The notes: generated by a model not told the origin, from the sequence alone. Shown: positions 8,340 to 16,788, numbered from the stretch's first letter. The stretch: DNA of 64,000 nt from Mycobacterium aquaticum (GCF_002086485.1 NZ_MVHF01000011.1:62001-126000), one strand, 5' to 3'. Numbers and translations are program-made.

Positions 8340-11054
8340 CTAATGCGCGGCGGCGTCCCAGCTGCGGCCGTAGCCCACCGACACCTCCAATGGCACATCC
8401 AACGGGTAGGCGTTGCCCATGTGCTCACGCACCAGCGCCTCGAGGGAATCCCGCTCGCCCTCGACGACCTCGAACAACAATTCGTCGTGCACCTGCAGCA
8501 GCATGCGGGATTTGAGCCCTGCCTCCTTGATGGCCTTGTCGACGTTGATCATCGCGACCTTGATGATGTCGGCCGCACTGCCCTGGATAGGTGCGTTGAG
8601 CGCGGCCCGCTCGGCGGCTTCCCGGACGTTGCGGTTGCTGCTGTCCAACTCGGGCAGATAGCGCCTGCGGCCGAATACCGTCGAGGTGTAGCCGTCCTTG
8701 CGGGCCTGATCGACGACGTCGCGCAGGTAGTCCCGGATGCCGCCGAACCGCGCGAAGTACTGCTCCATCTGCAGCTTGGCCTCTTCGGTGGAGATCTTGA
8801 GCTGGCTGGCCAGGCCGTAGGCGCTCAACCCGTAGGCCAGGCCGTAGGACATCGCCTTGACCCGACGGCGCAGCTCCGGGGTGACCTCGTCGATGGGCAC
8901 ATCGAACGCTCGGGACGCGACGAACGAATGCAGATCCTCACCGGTGTTGAACGCTTCGATGAGGCCCTCGTCGCGGGAGAGGTGGGCCATGATGCGCATC
9001 TCGATCTGGCTGTAGTCAGCCGTCATCAGCTCGGCGTAACCCTCGCCGACGACGAACGCGTCCCGGATGCGCCGGCCGGCCTCGGTGCGGATCGGGATGT
9101 TCTGCAGGTTGGGCTCGGTGGACGAGAGCCGGCCGGTGGCGGCGATGGTCTGGTTGAACGTGGTGTGAATCCGGCCGTCGGATGCCACCGAATTCAGCAG
9201 GCCGTCGACGGTCACCTTGAGCCGGGTGGCATCGCGGTGGGTGAGCATGTGCTGCAGGAACGGGTGCCCGGTCTTGTCGAACAACGATTGCAGCGCGTCG
9301 GCGTCGGTGGTGTAACCGGTCTTGGTGCGCTTGGTCTTGGGCATCTCCAGCTCGTCGAACAGCACGACCTGCAGCTGCTTGGGCGAGCCGAGGTTGATCT
9401 GCTTGCCGATCACCGCGTAGGCGGCTTCGGCGGCGTCGCGGATCTGATCGGCGAAGTCGCTCTGCAGTTCCTTGAGATGGTCGCTGTCGACCGCGATGCC
9501 GGTCTGCTCCACCTCGGCGAGCACCCGCTGCACAGGCAGTTCCATCTGGCCCAGCAGTGACGATGAGTCGATGCGGGCCAGTTCCTCGTCGAGCGCGTCG
9601 GCGAGGTCGGCGACCGCCGAGGCCCGCAGCAGCAGGGTCTGCACGGCCTGCTCGTCGACGCCCTCGGTGTCGTCGAGCAGCGAAAGCTGTTGCTGCCCGG
9701 TGTCTTCGGCGCGCAGTTCGCGTTTGAGATAACGCAGGGACAGGTCGTCGAGCGCGAAGCTGCGCTGCCCGGGCCGCACCAGATACGCGGCGAGCGCGGT
9801 GTCGGACGTGACCCCCGCGAGGGTCCAGCCGCGCCCGGCCAGATCGTGCATGGCGAGCTTGGCTTCGTGCAGCGCCTTCGGCGGGCCCGGATCGGCCAGC
9901 CACGACGCGAGTGCCGCCTCGTCGTCGGGAGTCAGCGTCGCGGTGTCCAGGTAGCAGCCTTCCCCGTCGGCCGAGGCGATGGCCAGCGCGGTGGCGTCTG
10001 AGTCGAACGCCCGGTGGGTACCGACCACGGCAAGGCCGAAGCGTCGGCCGTTGCTGTGCTCGGCGAGCCAGGCCGCCAGCTCACCGGGCGCGAGGACACC
10101 GCCACGCACCTCGAAACCTGCCTCGACCTCGGGATCGGCGGAGCTGAGGGTGTCGAACAGCCGGTCGCGCAGCACCCGGAACTCCAGGTCGTCGAACAGC
10201 CGATGGATGTGGTCGCGATCCCACGGCAGCATCCGCAGCGTGTCCGGGGTCTGCGCCAACGGCACGTTCTTGACCAGTTCGGTCAGCTCGCGGTTGAGGA
10301 TGACGTGGGAAAGGTTGGCGCGCAACGCGTCACCGACCTTGCCCTTGACCTTGTCGACGTTGTCGACCAGCGCCTGCAACGACCCGTGCTCGAGGATCCA
10401 CTTGGTGGCGGTCTTCTCCCCCACGCCGGGGATACCGGGCAGGTTGTCGCTCGGGTCGCCCCGGAGTGCGGCGAAGTCCGGGTACTGGGTGGGGGTCAAC
10501 CCGTATTTGGCGACGACAGCGTCCGGGGTGAACCTGGTCAGCTCGCTGACCCCCTTGACCGGATAGAGCACCGTGACGTCGTCGCTGACCAACTGCAACG
10601 AGTCCCGGTCACCGGTGACCACGAGCACCCGGTAGCCGGCGTCCTCGGCCTGCGTGGCCAGGGTCGCGATGATGTCGTCGGCCTCGAAGCCCTCCTCGGA
10701 CAGCACGGTGATGCCCAGCGCGTTGAGCACTTCTTTGGTGATGTCGATCTGGCCCCGGAACTCGTCGGGCGTCGCCGAGCGCCCCTCCTTGTACTCCGGG
10801 TACTTGTCCTTGCGGAACGTCTTGCGGGAGACATCGAACGCCGCGGCGATATGGCTGGGCTGCTCGTCGCGCAGCAGGTTGATGAGCATGGCGGTGAAGC
10901 CGTACACCGCGTTGGTGGTGAGCCCGCCCTGGGTCTTGAAGTTCTCGGCGGGCAGGGCGTAGAACGCACGGAACGCCAGCGAGTTGCCGTCCAGCAGCAT
11001 CAACGTGGGCTTGTCGGTCGACACAGGCGGGGCATCAGTCGCGGTAGGGCTCAC
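8340..11054 (-). CDS. polA: DNA polymerase I
   Basis: The 904-residue enzyme fills repair gaps and removes RNA primers. The N-terminal domain (about 20-300) is the 5'-3' flap nuclease (LLDGNSLAFRAFYAL; EADDIIATL; GVGEKTA). The middle part (about 320-500) is a degenerate 3'-5' exonuclease fold without a clear D-x-E proofreading motif, as in other mycobacterial Pol I. The C-terminal half is the family A polymerase, with motif A (DYSQIEMRIMAHLSRDE) and motif C (VHDELLFEV). I place the start at GTG 11052-11054; this gives 904 residues, the length I recall for M. tuberculosis PolA. TAGAGT is 7 nt upstream, so the mRNA is likely leaderless. A longer frame would start at 11075, inside the LysR gene. 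Confidence 0.97.
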   Translation of the reverse strand: MSPTATDAPPVSTDKPTLMLLDGNSLAFRAFYALPAENFKTQGGLTTNAVYGFTAMLINLLRDEQPSHIAAAFDVSRKTFRKDKYPEYKEGRSATPDEFRGQIDITKEVLNALGITVLSEEGFEADDIIATLATQAEDAGYRVLVVTGDRDSLQLVSDDVTVLYPVKGVSELTRFTPDAVVAKYGLTPTQYPDFAALRGDPSDNLPGIPGVGEKTATKWILEHGSLQALVDNVDKVKGKVGDALRANLSHVILNRELTELVKNVPLAQTPDTLRMLPWDRDHIHRLFDDLEFRVLRDRLFDTLSSADPEVEAGFEVRGGVLAPGELAAWLAEHSNGRRFGLAVVGTHRAFDSDATALAIASADGEGCYLDTATLTPDDEAALASWLADPGPPKALHEAKLAMHDLAGRGWTLAGVTSDTALAAYLVRPGQRSFALDDLSLRYLKRELRAEDTGQQQLSLLDDTEGVDEQAVQTLLLRASAVADLADALDEELARIDSSSLLGQMELPVQRVLAEVEQTGIAVDSDHLKELQSDFADQIRDAAEAAYAVIGKQINLGSPKQLQVVLFDELEMPKTKRTKTGYTTDADALQSLFDKTGHPFLQHMLTHRDATRLKVTVDGLLNSVASDGRIHTTFNQTIAATGRLSSTEPNLQNIPIRTEAGRRIRDAFVVGEGYAELMTADYSQIEMRIMAHLSRDEGLIEAFNTGEDLHSFVASRAFDVPIDEVTPELRRRVKAMSYGLAYGLSAYGLASQLKISTEEAKLQMEQYFARFGGIRDYLRDVVDQARKDGYTSTVFGRRRYLPELDSSNRNVREAAERAALNAPIQGSAADIIKVAMINVDKAIKEAGLKSRMLLQVHDELLFEVVEGERDSLEALVREHMGNAYPLDVPLEVSVGYGRSWDAAAH

Positions 11055-11061
11055 GGCCCTA

Positions 11062-11084
11062 ACTCTAGGCACCACCTCCGACGA
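11062..11084 (-). promoter_or_regulatory. PafBC-like promoter of polA
   Basis: On the minus strand, TCGTCGGAG (11084-11076), then 8 nt, then TAGAGT (11067-11062). The layout equals that of the uvrB promoter in this window: the same box with one further change at its second base, and the same N8 spacing. Transcription would begin next to the polA GTG. The box lies inside the last codons of the LysR-type gene. Support is by motif and spacing only. Confidence 0.55.
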
Positions 11085-11949
11085 GTTCGGCGGCCATCTC
11101 GATCAGGGCCCGCGCGGCCGGGCTGATCGGCCCGGTCGCACGCCAGGCCAGCACCAACCGGCCGCGCAGTTCGGGCCGGATCGATAGCGCGTGGACATCG
11201 GTGCGTTCGCGCGCCACCGAGCCCGGCACGATCGCCACACCCAGCCCGCGAGCGGCGAGATCGGCGAGCGCATCGGGCGTGGCAGCCTCGAACACGACGT
11301 GCGGTGTGACCCCCGCCGCGACACAGGCCCGGTCGAACTGCCGCCGGATCCCGCCGCCGGCCGGCAGCGCGATGAGCGGGCGCTGCGCAAGCGCGGCGAG
11401 CCCGACCGTGCGGCGAGCCGCCCAGGGATCGGTGCGGCCCACCACGGCCTCGATCGGCTGGTCGGTCGTGGTCGCGACCGCCAGCCCCTCGGGCACCTCG
11501 TCGGAACCGACCGAGGTGATCGCGACGTCGAACCTGCCGCTACGGACACCGTCGATCAGCGCGTCCGAGGTGTCGGTGGTCAGCGCGATCTCCACCGCGG
11601 GATGTGCCTCGTGGTAGTCGGCGAGCAGTTGCGGCATGTCGACGTTGTGGGCTGTCACGGTGCCGATGGTCACCGAACCGCGGACCAACTGGGCGAGCTC
11701 GTCGACCGCGGTCCTGGCCTGACGCACCGCCTCGAGCGCGGCCCGCGCGTAGGGCAACACCGCTTCGCCCGCCGCGGTGAGCCGGACCTCCCGGCGGGAC
11801 CGGTCCAGCAGGGGCTGGCCCAATTCCCGCTCCAGCCGGGCGATCTGGGCGCTGACCGCGGGCTGGGCGACGTGCACCCGCTGCGCGGCGCGGGTGAAGT
11901 TGGCTTCCTCGGTGACGGCGACGAAGTACTCGAGCTGCCGCAGTTCCAT
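11065..11949 (-). CDS. LysR-type transcriptional regulator
   Basis: A 294-residue LysR regulator. The winged helix-turn-helix is at 1-60 (ELRQLEYFVAVTEEANFTRAAQRVHVAQPAVSAQIARLE), and a periplasmic-binding-fold effector domain spans about 90-290. Its ATG is 71 nt from the divergently transcribed FAD monooxygenase gene, which is probably its target. On its own strand a perfect TATAAT lies 8 nt before the ATG. A T-N11-A dyad overlaps the start codon, so autoregulation is likely. The inducer is unknown, probably an aromatic or related small molecule judged from the neighbours. Its stop codon lies within the polA -10 element. Confidence 0.92.
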   Translation of the reverse strand: MELRQLEYFVAVTEEANFTRAAQRVHVAQPAVSAQIARLERELGQPLLDRSRREVRLTAAGEAVLPYARAALEAVRQARTAVDELAQLVRGSVTIGTVTAHNVDMPQLLADYHEAHPAVEIALTTDTSDALIDGVRSGRFDVAITSVGSDEVPEGLAVATTTDQPIEAVVGRTDPWAARRTVGLAALAQRPLIALPAGGGIRRQFDRACVAAGVTPHVVFEAATPDALADLAARGLGVAIVPGSVARERTDVHALSIRPELRGRLVLAWRATGPISPAARALIEMAAELVGGGA

Positions 11950-11962
11950 AACCTATGATTAT
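11948..11962. promoter_or_regulatory. candidate LysR box overlapping the regulator start
   Basis: ATAACCTATGATTAT has ATAA/TTAT arms in the T-N11-A spacing typical of LysR-type binding sites. It overlaps the regulator's start codon and lies just downstream of its TATAAT. The AT-rich 70-bp spacer also carries TTATAAG near 11990, a possible -10 for the monooxygenase gene. Confidence 0.5.
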
Positions 11963-12020
11963 AGTTTGTGTAGTCAGATGGTATTGGACTTATAAGAGCT
12001 GCTCCGCGCAGGCTTGAGAC

Positions 12021-13142
12021 ATGGACATCGTGATCGCCGGGGCCGGTATCGGCGGCCTCACCGCAGCTCTGACCCTGCACGCCCGCGGAATGGGCGTCAC
12101 CGTGGTCGAATCGGCACGTGAACTCGCCCCGTTGGGCGTCGGCATCAACCTGCTGCCGCACGCCGTACGGGAGTTGCACGAACTCGGCCTCGGCGACCCC
12201 TTGCAGAACATCTCGGCAACCCCGGCGGTCATCGACTTCTACACCTCCGACGGCGCCCTGCTGTTCCGCGAACCCCGCGGAATCGAAGGCGGATACGGCT
12301 ATCCGCAGTGCTCGGTGCACCGCGGCCGGCTGCAGATGCTCCTGCTCGGCGCGGTGACAGACCGGCTCGGACCCGATGCGGTGCGCACCGGTGCGGGCGT
12401 CGTGGGGTTCACCGAATCCTCAACGGGTGTGCGCGTGCAGACCCGGGCCGGGGAGCTCACCGCCGAGGTGTTCGTCGGCGCGGACGGTGTGCACTCGATG
12501 GTGCGACGCACACTGCATCCCGGCCCCGATCCCCTGTCCTGGTCGGGCGTGCGGATGTTCCGCGGCGCGAGTCACATGCCGGCGTTCCTCGACGGCCGCA
12601 CGATGGCAATCGTCAAAGGTCCCGCCGGGGTCGAACTCGTCACGTACCCGATCGGCGGCGGCCTGGTGAACTGGGTGCTGCAGATCCCCGAAGCCGAACC
12701 CGGTCCACTGCCCGGCGACGCGAACTGGAACGCCCCGACCGACCCCGCCGTCGTCGCCGCCCACATGTCGGGCTGGCAGCTGGACTGGCTGGACCCAGCG
12801 GCCCTGGTGGCCCGTTCGGACGCGGTCTTCGAGTATCCGATGGTCGACCGAGAGCCGTTGTCCCACTGGGGCACTCACCGAGTCACCCTGCTCGGCGACG
12901 CCGCCCATCCGATGTATCCCGTCGGAGCCAACGGTGGCTCACAGGCCATCCTCGACGCCCGGGCCCTCGCCGATGAGTTGGCCGCGGGGCGAGGCGTGGC
13001 CGGCTACGAGGCCCGGCGCGTCCCCGAAACCGCTGCGGTGGTGCGGGCCAACCGCGAGATGCATGCGGGCAGCCCCGATGACCTCGCCCGCGTCACCGCC
13101 GACTACCGCCGAAACACGTTCGCCGACAGGAGTTCCCGATGA
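12021..13142 (+). CDS. FAD-dependent monooxygenase (group A aromatic hydroxylase type)
   Basis: A 373-residue flavoprotein of the salicylate/6-hydroxynicotinate hydroxylase type, which uses NAD(P)H and O2 to hydroxylate a ring. The FAD-binding GAGIGGL is at about residues 7-13. A middle segment GADGVHSMVRR corresponds to the second (DG) motif. GDAAHPMYPVGANGGSQAILDA near 295 is the typical flavin-ribityl motif. Substrate unknown. It overlaps the next gene by 4 bp (ATGA), so the hydroxylase and the alpha/beta hydrolase are translationally coupled and may act on one pathway. Divergent from the LysR gene. Loss of an aromatic compound by oxidation and hydrolysis is an inference from context. Confidence 0.88.
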   Translation: MDIVIAGAGIGGLTAALTLHARGMGVTVVESARELAPLGVGINLLPHAVRELHELGLGDPLQNISATPAVIDFYTSDGALLFREPRGIEGGYGYPQCSVHRGRLQMLLLGAVTDRLGPDAVRTGAGVVGFTESSTGVRVQTRAGELTAEVFVGADGVHSMVRRTLHPGPDPLSWSGVRMFRGASHMPAFLDGRTMAIVKGPAGVELVTYPIGGGLVNWVLQIPEAEPGPLPGDANWNAPTDPAVVAAHMSGWQLDWLDPAALVARSDAVFEYPMVDREPLSHWGTHRVTLLGDAAHPMYPVGANGGSQAILDARALADELAAGRGVAGYEARRVPETAAVVRANREMHAGSPDDLARVTADYRRNTFADRSSR

Positions 13143-13810
13143 GCACCTTTGTCCTCGTGCCAGGCGCATGCCATGGCGGCTGGTGCTTCGACGACCTGGC
13201 CACCGCGCTGCGCGCCCACGGTCATCGGGTGGTGGCACTCACCCTGACCGGCCTCGCCGAACGCGCGCACCTGCTGCATGCGGGCGTCAACCTGGACACC
13301 CACATAACCGACGTCCTCGCCGAATTCGACGCCCACCGCATCACCGACGCGGTGCTGGTGGGACACAGCTACGGCGGCATGGTGATCACCGCAGTAGCCG
13401 ACCGGATCCCGGAGCGCGTCAGCGCGCTGATCTACCTGGATGCGTTCGTGCCGCGCGACGGCGAATCGTGCTGGACGTTGACCAACGACGAGCAGCGACA
13501 GTGGTATACCGCTGTCGACGCCACCGGGTACGGCGTGCCTCCGCTGCCGTTCTTCGACGAGCGGGCCACCGCGCATCCGCTCGCCTCGCTCATGCAGCCG
13601 ATCCGGCTCGGCGACGAGCCGTCGGGCGTCCGCCGCGTGTACGTGCGTGCGGAGAACTGGCCGACGGAGTCGCCGTTCGCTCCGACCTACGCGCGGGTGT
13701 GCACCGACCCGGCGTGGACGACGTATTCGCTCGACGGTGCACACAACCTCATGCGGGACAACCACAGTGATCTGGTACGGATCCTGAGTGGCGTAGCCGG
13801 TGAGCGATGA
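13139..13810 (+). CDS. alpha/beta hydrolase, methylesterase-like
   Basis: A compact 223-residue alpha/beta hydrolase without a lid insertion. The oxyanion region VPGACHGGW is at 7-15, and the nucleophile elbow GHSYGG has Ser at 77. A catalytic His is expected in DGAHNLMRDN near 201. The N-terminal pattern (VLVPGACHGGWCF...LRAHGHRVVALTLTGLAERAHL) is that of EstC/plant-methylesterase-like hydrolases. It is coupled by ATGA overlap to the monooxygenase before it. Its last 62 bp overlap, in convergent orientation, the 3' end of the next monooxygenase gene, a longer overlap than elsewhere in the window. Confidence 0.88.
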   Translation: MSTFVLVPGACHGGWCFDDLATALRAHGHRVVALTLTGLAERAHLLHAGVNLDTHITDVLAEFDAHRITDAVLVGHSYGGMVITAVADRIPERVSALIYLDAFVPRDGESCWTLTNDEQRQWYTAVDATGYGVPPLPFFDERATAHPLASLMQPIRLGDEPSGVRRVYVRAENWPTESPFAPTYARVCTDPAWTTYSLDGAHNLMRDNHSDLVRILSGVAGER

Positions 13811-15194
13811 CCGCCGGATTCGTGCTGATCGCGCCAATGTGTCCGTCGGGCCGAATCAGGACGTAGGAGCCGGCAGGCACGTCATAGTCGAGGTTAGGGC
13901 TGACGCGGACGCTGGGAACCTCGAAAGCGACTGTCCCTGCATCGAATTCGAGCACTGTCCAGTGCGGCCCGCGGAAGATGTCGAACAGCCGGCGACCGTC
14001 CGGCAGCAGGCCGTCGGGCGCTCGGTCACCGACCTGCAGGTGACCGAACACGTCGTCGGAATCGGCGAGCGGCCCGGCCCGGTAGCTGATGTCCAACTGG
14101 TGAATGGCCGCGGGCGCCGGCCCGGTCGAGCCGAAGCCCTGGCGATGCAACACCCCACTGAGGCGCAGCACGTCGGCTGCGACGGGCATACGCTCAGCCT
14201 CATAGCTGTCCAGCAGTTGATCGGGCGCGCCTGCCAGCACCGCAGCCAGCTTCCACCCCAGGTTGTAGGCGTCCTGCACACCCGTGTTGACGCCCTGTCC
14301 CCCGGCCGGTGAGTGGACGTGGGCGGCGTCACCGGCCAGAAACACCCGGCCCATCCGGAAGCGTTGCGCCATAAGCAGATTGACGCGGTACAGCGAGATC
14401 CACCGCAGGTCCGAGAGCACCACGTCGCGTCGTCCCGAGCGCTCGTAGAGCATTTTCTGCATGCCCTGCAGCGTCAGCGCGGGCGGCTCCTCGCCTGCAG
14501 CCATGGTGACCACCAGCTGGTAGTGCTCGCTGCCGGGCAGGTTCCACAACGAGAACCGCTTGGACTGATCGCCGTCACGCGTCAGCAGGTGACAGCGCCG
14601 GCCCTCGAGCCCAGTGGCTCGCACGTCACCGACGACGATGCGCTCTTCGGTCAGCGCGCCGCCGAGAAACTCGACGCCCGACGCCTTGCGCACCGTACTA
14701 CGGCCGCCGTCGGCGCCGACGAGAAAGTCCGCATGGATCGGACCTCGGTTGGTATGTACGGTGACACGGTCCGGATCTTGCTCGAAACCCGTTACCTCCG
14801 TGTCGAATTCGATGGTGCCGCCGAGTTCGGCGAACCGCGCCGCCAAGATTTGGTCGGTGCGCCACTGCGGGATCAGCCACGTGAACGGGTACGGCACTGC
14901 CGGCGTGGGTTCCAGCTCGGGCAGCCCGAGGAGTTCGTAGATCGCCTTGTCCCAGACCACGTCCGCACCGCGGTAGAGCCGCATGGACGGAAAGGGCTCC
15001 CCGGCCGCCAGCACCGCACCGCTCACCCCGAGGTCGTCGAAAACCTCCAATGTGCGTGGCTGCAACCCTTTGCCGCGCGAACGCGGGAACAGCGTCGCCG
15101 CCTTGTCCAGCACCCGGCACGGCACGCCGCGCCGGGCCAGCTCGATGGCCAGGGTCAGCCCGGTGGGCCCGGCGCCGGCGATCACGACGGTCAT
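13749..15194 (-). CDS. FAD-dependent monooxygenase, PheA/TfdB (Rox-like) family
   Basis: A 481-residue flavoprotein hydroxylase. It has GAGPTGLTLAIELARRG near the N-terminus, GADGGRSTVRK in the middle, and GDAAHVHSPAGGQGVNTGVQDA near 283-304. The C-terminal about 100 residues have a thioredoxin-like fold pattern, which is characteristic of the PheA/TfdB and rifampicin-monooxygenase (Rox) group and sets it apart from the shorter monooxygenase at 12021. Candidate substrates are phenols or drug-like aromatics; the sequence does not decide. Its ATG overlaps the TetR stop (ATGA), so regulator and enzyme form one operon. It is likely induced when the TetR protein releases the dyad at 15771-15787. 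Confidence 0.87.
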   Translation of the reverse strand: MTVVIAGAGPTGLTLAIELARRGVPCRVLDKAATLFPRSRGKGLQPRTLEVFDDLGVSGAVLAAGEPFPSMRLYRGADVVWDKAIYELLGLPELEPTPAVPYPFTWLIPQWRTDQILAARFAELGGTIEFDTEVTGFEQDPDRVTVHTNRGPIHADFLVGADGGRSTVRKASGVEFLGGALTEERIVVGDVRATGLEGRRCHLLTRDGDQSKRFSLWNLPGSEHYQLVVTMAAGEEPPALTLQGMQKMLYERSGRRDVVLSDLRWISLYRVNLLMAQRFRMGRVFLAGDAAHVHSPAGGQGVNTGVQDAYNLGWKLAAVLAGAPDQLLDSYEAERMPVAADVLRLSGVLHRQGFGSTGPAPAAIHQLDISYRAGPLADSDDVFGHLQVGDRAPDGLLPDGRRLFDIFRGPHWTVLEFDAGTVAFEVPSVRVSPNLDYDVPAGSYVLIRPDGHIGAISTNPAVIAHRLRHSGSVPDHCGCPA

Positions 15195-15760
15195 CGATCG
15201 ACACCTCCGAGCAGGACCAGCAGCACGCCTTCGACGAGCCGGGCACTGAACGCCGCGTCGACGGGCCGGTCCAGGTGCATCTGCCGCAGGATCATGGCTT
15301 CAGCGACATCGTGGATCAGCTCGACGTCGGTGTCTGGGGCGATGTCGCCGCGGGTGATGGCTCGTTGCAGGGCGTCGTGGAACGGCGAGAGCTCCTCTTT
15401 GTCGAGGTGTTCACGCATGGCCTGGGCCAGCTGTTCGTCATGGCGCATGAGCGTCGCCAATTCGGCCGTCACCCGCGTCAAGGGATCGGCCACATTGGCG
15501 GCGATGGCATCCATCACCGCGTAGAGGTCGTTACGCAGCTGCCCGGTATCGGGCACTGCCGCGTTGCGCGCGGCGTCGGCGGCATCGAGCGTGGCACGGA
15601 CCAGCTGGGCCTTGTTCGGCCAGCGGCGATAGATCGTCGCCTTGCTGGCACCCGCGCGCGCCGCCACGGCATCGATGGTCAGCGCCTGGTATCCCCGCTC
15701 AGCGAGCAACTCGGCCGTCGCGGCCAACACGGCCTGCTCACGCTCCATACCTCGAACCAT
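15191..15760 (-). CDS. TetR-family transcriptional repressor
   Basis: The 189-residue protein has a TetR helix-turn-helix at about 5-55 (AATAELLAERGYQALTIDAVAARAGASKATIYRRWPNKAQLV) and a helical ligand domain behind it. The ATG at 15758-15760 is chosen because the frame upstream is not TetR-like; another ATG 12 nt further in is possible. The gene precedes and overlaps a monooxygenase gene, and a TACGA-N7-TCGTA dyad lies 11 bp upstream of the start. It therefore probably represses its own operon and responds to the monooxygenase substrate. Confidence 0.9.
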   Translation of the reverse strand: MVRGMEREQAVLAATAELLAERGYQALTIDAVAARAGASKATIYRRWPNKAQLVRATLDAADAARNAAVPDTGQLRNDLYAVMDAIAANVADPLTRVTAELATLMRHDEQLAQAMREHLDKEELSPFHDALQRAITRGDIAPDTDVELIHDVAEAMILRQMHLDRPVDAAFSARLVEGVLLVLLGGVDR

Positions 15761-15770
15761 GCCGGAAGCG

Positions 15771-15787
15771 TACGAAACTGTCTCGTA
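15771..15787. promoter_or_regulatory. candidate TetR operator
   Basis: TACGA-N7-TCGTA, a 17-bp dyad 11 bp upstream of the TetR start, in the usual place for an autorepressor. It also adjoins the DUF35 remnant, which begins a few bases later. Confidence 0.55.
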
Positions 15788-15790
15788 CAC

Positions 15791-15943
15791 TTCAACCGAA
15801 TTGCGCCGTATCGCGAGTCCGACCCGTTCGAGCCGTTCGCGGTCGCCGCGATCGAGCTCGCCGACGAAGGACTGATCGTGGCGGGCAAAGTCGTCGAGGG
15901 CACGCTGTCCAAGCCCCAGATCCGCGGACGAATCTGTGAATAA
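15791..15943 (+). pseudogene. remnant of a DUF35 OB-fold gene
   Basis: In frame from about 15791 to a TAA at 15941-15943 the translation contains DPFEPFAVAAIELADEGLIV and GKVVEGTL, clearly the OB-fold part of a DUF35 acyl-CoA-binding protein. By direct count, 91 of 102 bases (15806-15907) equal the intact DUF35 gene at 17020-17121. The zinc-ribbon half, a start codon and the C-terminal strands are missing, and the frame ends early after an unrelated segment. It is therefore a decayed partial copy, left by a duplication or rearrangement that placed the TetR-monooxygenase operon here. Confidence 0.8.
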
Positions 15944-16033
15944 TGCAAGGAACGTCCCGCAGGCTGGTCCGCCCCTTCCCCGCCCGGTGACGCTGCGCAC
16001 ACAGTGAATGCGCGGCGAGGGAAGGAAAGGCCA

Positions 16034-16714
16034 ATGGCTACAGATCCGACGAGCACCGGCGGCGGAGACGGTTCGGACGAGTTGCTGATTCCGTACCCGG
16101 CCGAGGACGGAACCGCAAGGTTGTTCGGCGGCCTGTTCATGACCGCTCTTGCGCTGGCGCCCGCATATCTCCTTCCCGTCGTGTGGGCAGACGACAACGG
16201 CCACCCGCTGGCCGCGAACGAGGCCGCGCTGCTTACTGCGGTGTTTGTGCTGTGCAGCGCGTTCTTTGTCTGGATAGCGACCCGCAGTCTCATCCCTTGG
16301 TGGCGCATCACCCGCGGCACCTGGTGGTTACGGCTGTCAGCTTCAGGCCTGGAGATCAACGACCGGCTCGGACGACCGCAGCGCTACCGATGGCGCGACT
16401 TCGAGCGGTTTCTCCTGGTGCCCACCCCCGCCGATCTCAACAGCGCGGAATTGGCCGCTCAACTGACTTTCGGCGAGAAAGTCGCGCAGGGCGTCGAACA
16501 TGGCGGCGTTCCGGTGATCGTCGTCGGCTTGGTGCCCGGGTTCCAACTGGCGCCGACCTACCACCGCAGTATTTGGCACAAGCGGATCAACCGCCTCTAT
16601 CGCGCCTTCAACGGACCCACGCCCGACGGCATTGTGATGGAATTTTGGGACCGGCCATACGACCAGGCGGTCGAGATGCTCAACGAGTGGCTGAAGCGCT
16701 ACCGGAACGCGTGA
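16034..16714 (+). CDS. two-helix membrane protein, PH-like cytosolic part
   Basis: ATG 16034 is preceded by a purine-rich ribosome site (AAGGAAAGG). The 226-residue product has two membrane helices near 40-60 (FMTALALAPAYLLPVVW) and 75-100 (LTAVFVLCSAFFVWIATRSLIPWW). These are followed by a soluble beta-rich domain of the type often annotated as bacterial PH-like (WRITRGTWWLRLSASGLEINDRLGRPQRYRWRDFERF...). No function can be assigned. It stands between the DUF35 remnant and the intact DUF35 gene, and ends 24 bp before the KstR operator, so it is probably not part of the cholesterol regulon transcript. Confidence 0.75.
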   Translation: MATDPTSTGGGDGSDELLIPYPAEDGTARLFGGLFMTALALAPAYLLPVVWADDNGHPLAANEAALLTAVFVLCSAFFVWIATRSLIPWWRITRGTWWLRLSASGLEINDRLGRPQRYRWRDFERFLLVPTPADLNSAELAAQLTFGEKVAQGVEHGGVPVIVVGLVPGFQLAPTYHRSIWHKRINRLYRAFNGPTPDGIVMEFWDRPYDQAVEMLNEWLKRYRNA

Positions 16715-16738
16715 CGTTGCCGCGCACTCACCGCGTCA

Positions 16739-16758
16739 AACTGGAACACGTTTCAGTT
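16739..16758. promoter_or_regulatory. KstR operator (cholesterol regulon)
   Basis: AACTGGAACACGTTTCAGTT contains TGGAACACGTTTCA (16742-16755), a perfect match to the KstR consensus TNNAACNNGTTNNA, within a longer palindrome. It lies directly upstream of a -10 TACGCT (16776-16781) and covers the -35 region, so KstR bound there would block transcription of the DUF35/thiolase-like pair. Rv1628c-Rv1627c, the matching M. tuberculosis pair, are known KstR-regulon members as I recall. Confidence 0.85.
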
Positions 16759-16788
16759 TTGCCGTCCGATTCGGTTACGCTGAGCCCC

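Noticed and set aside
15191..16204. Long N-terminal extension of the TetR gene up to 16204
   Set aside because: The extension crosses the operator, the DUF35 remnant and another gene; TetR similarity begins near 15748.
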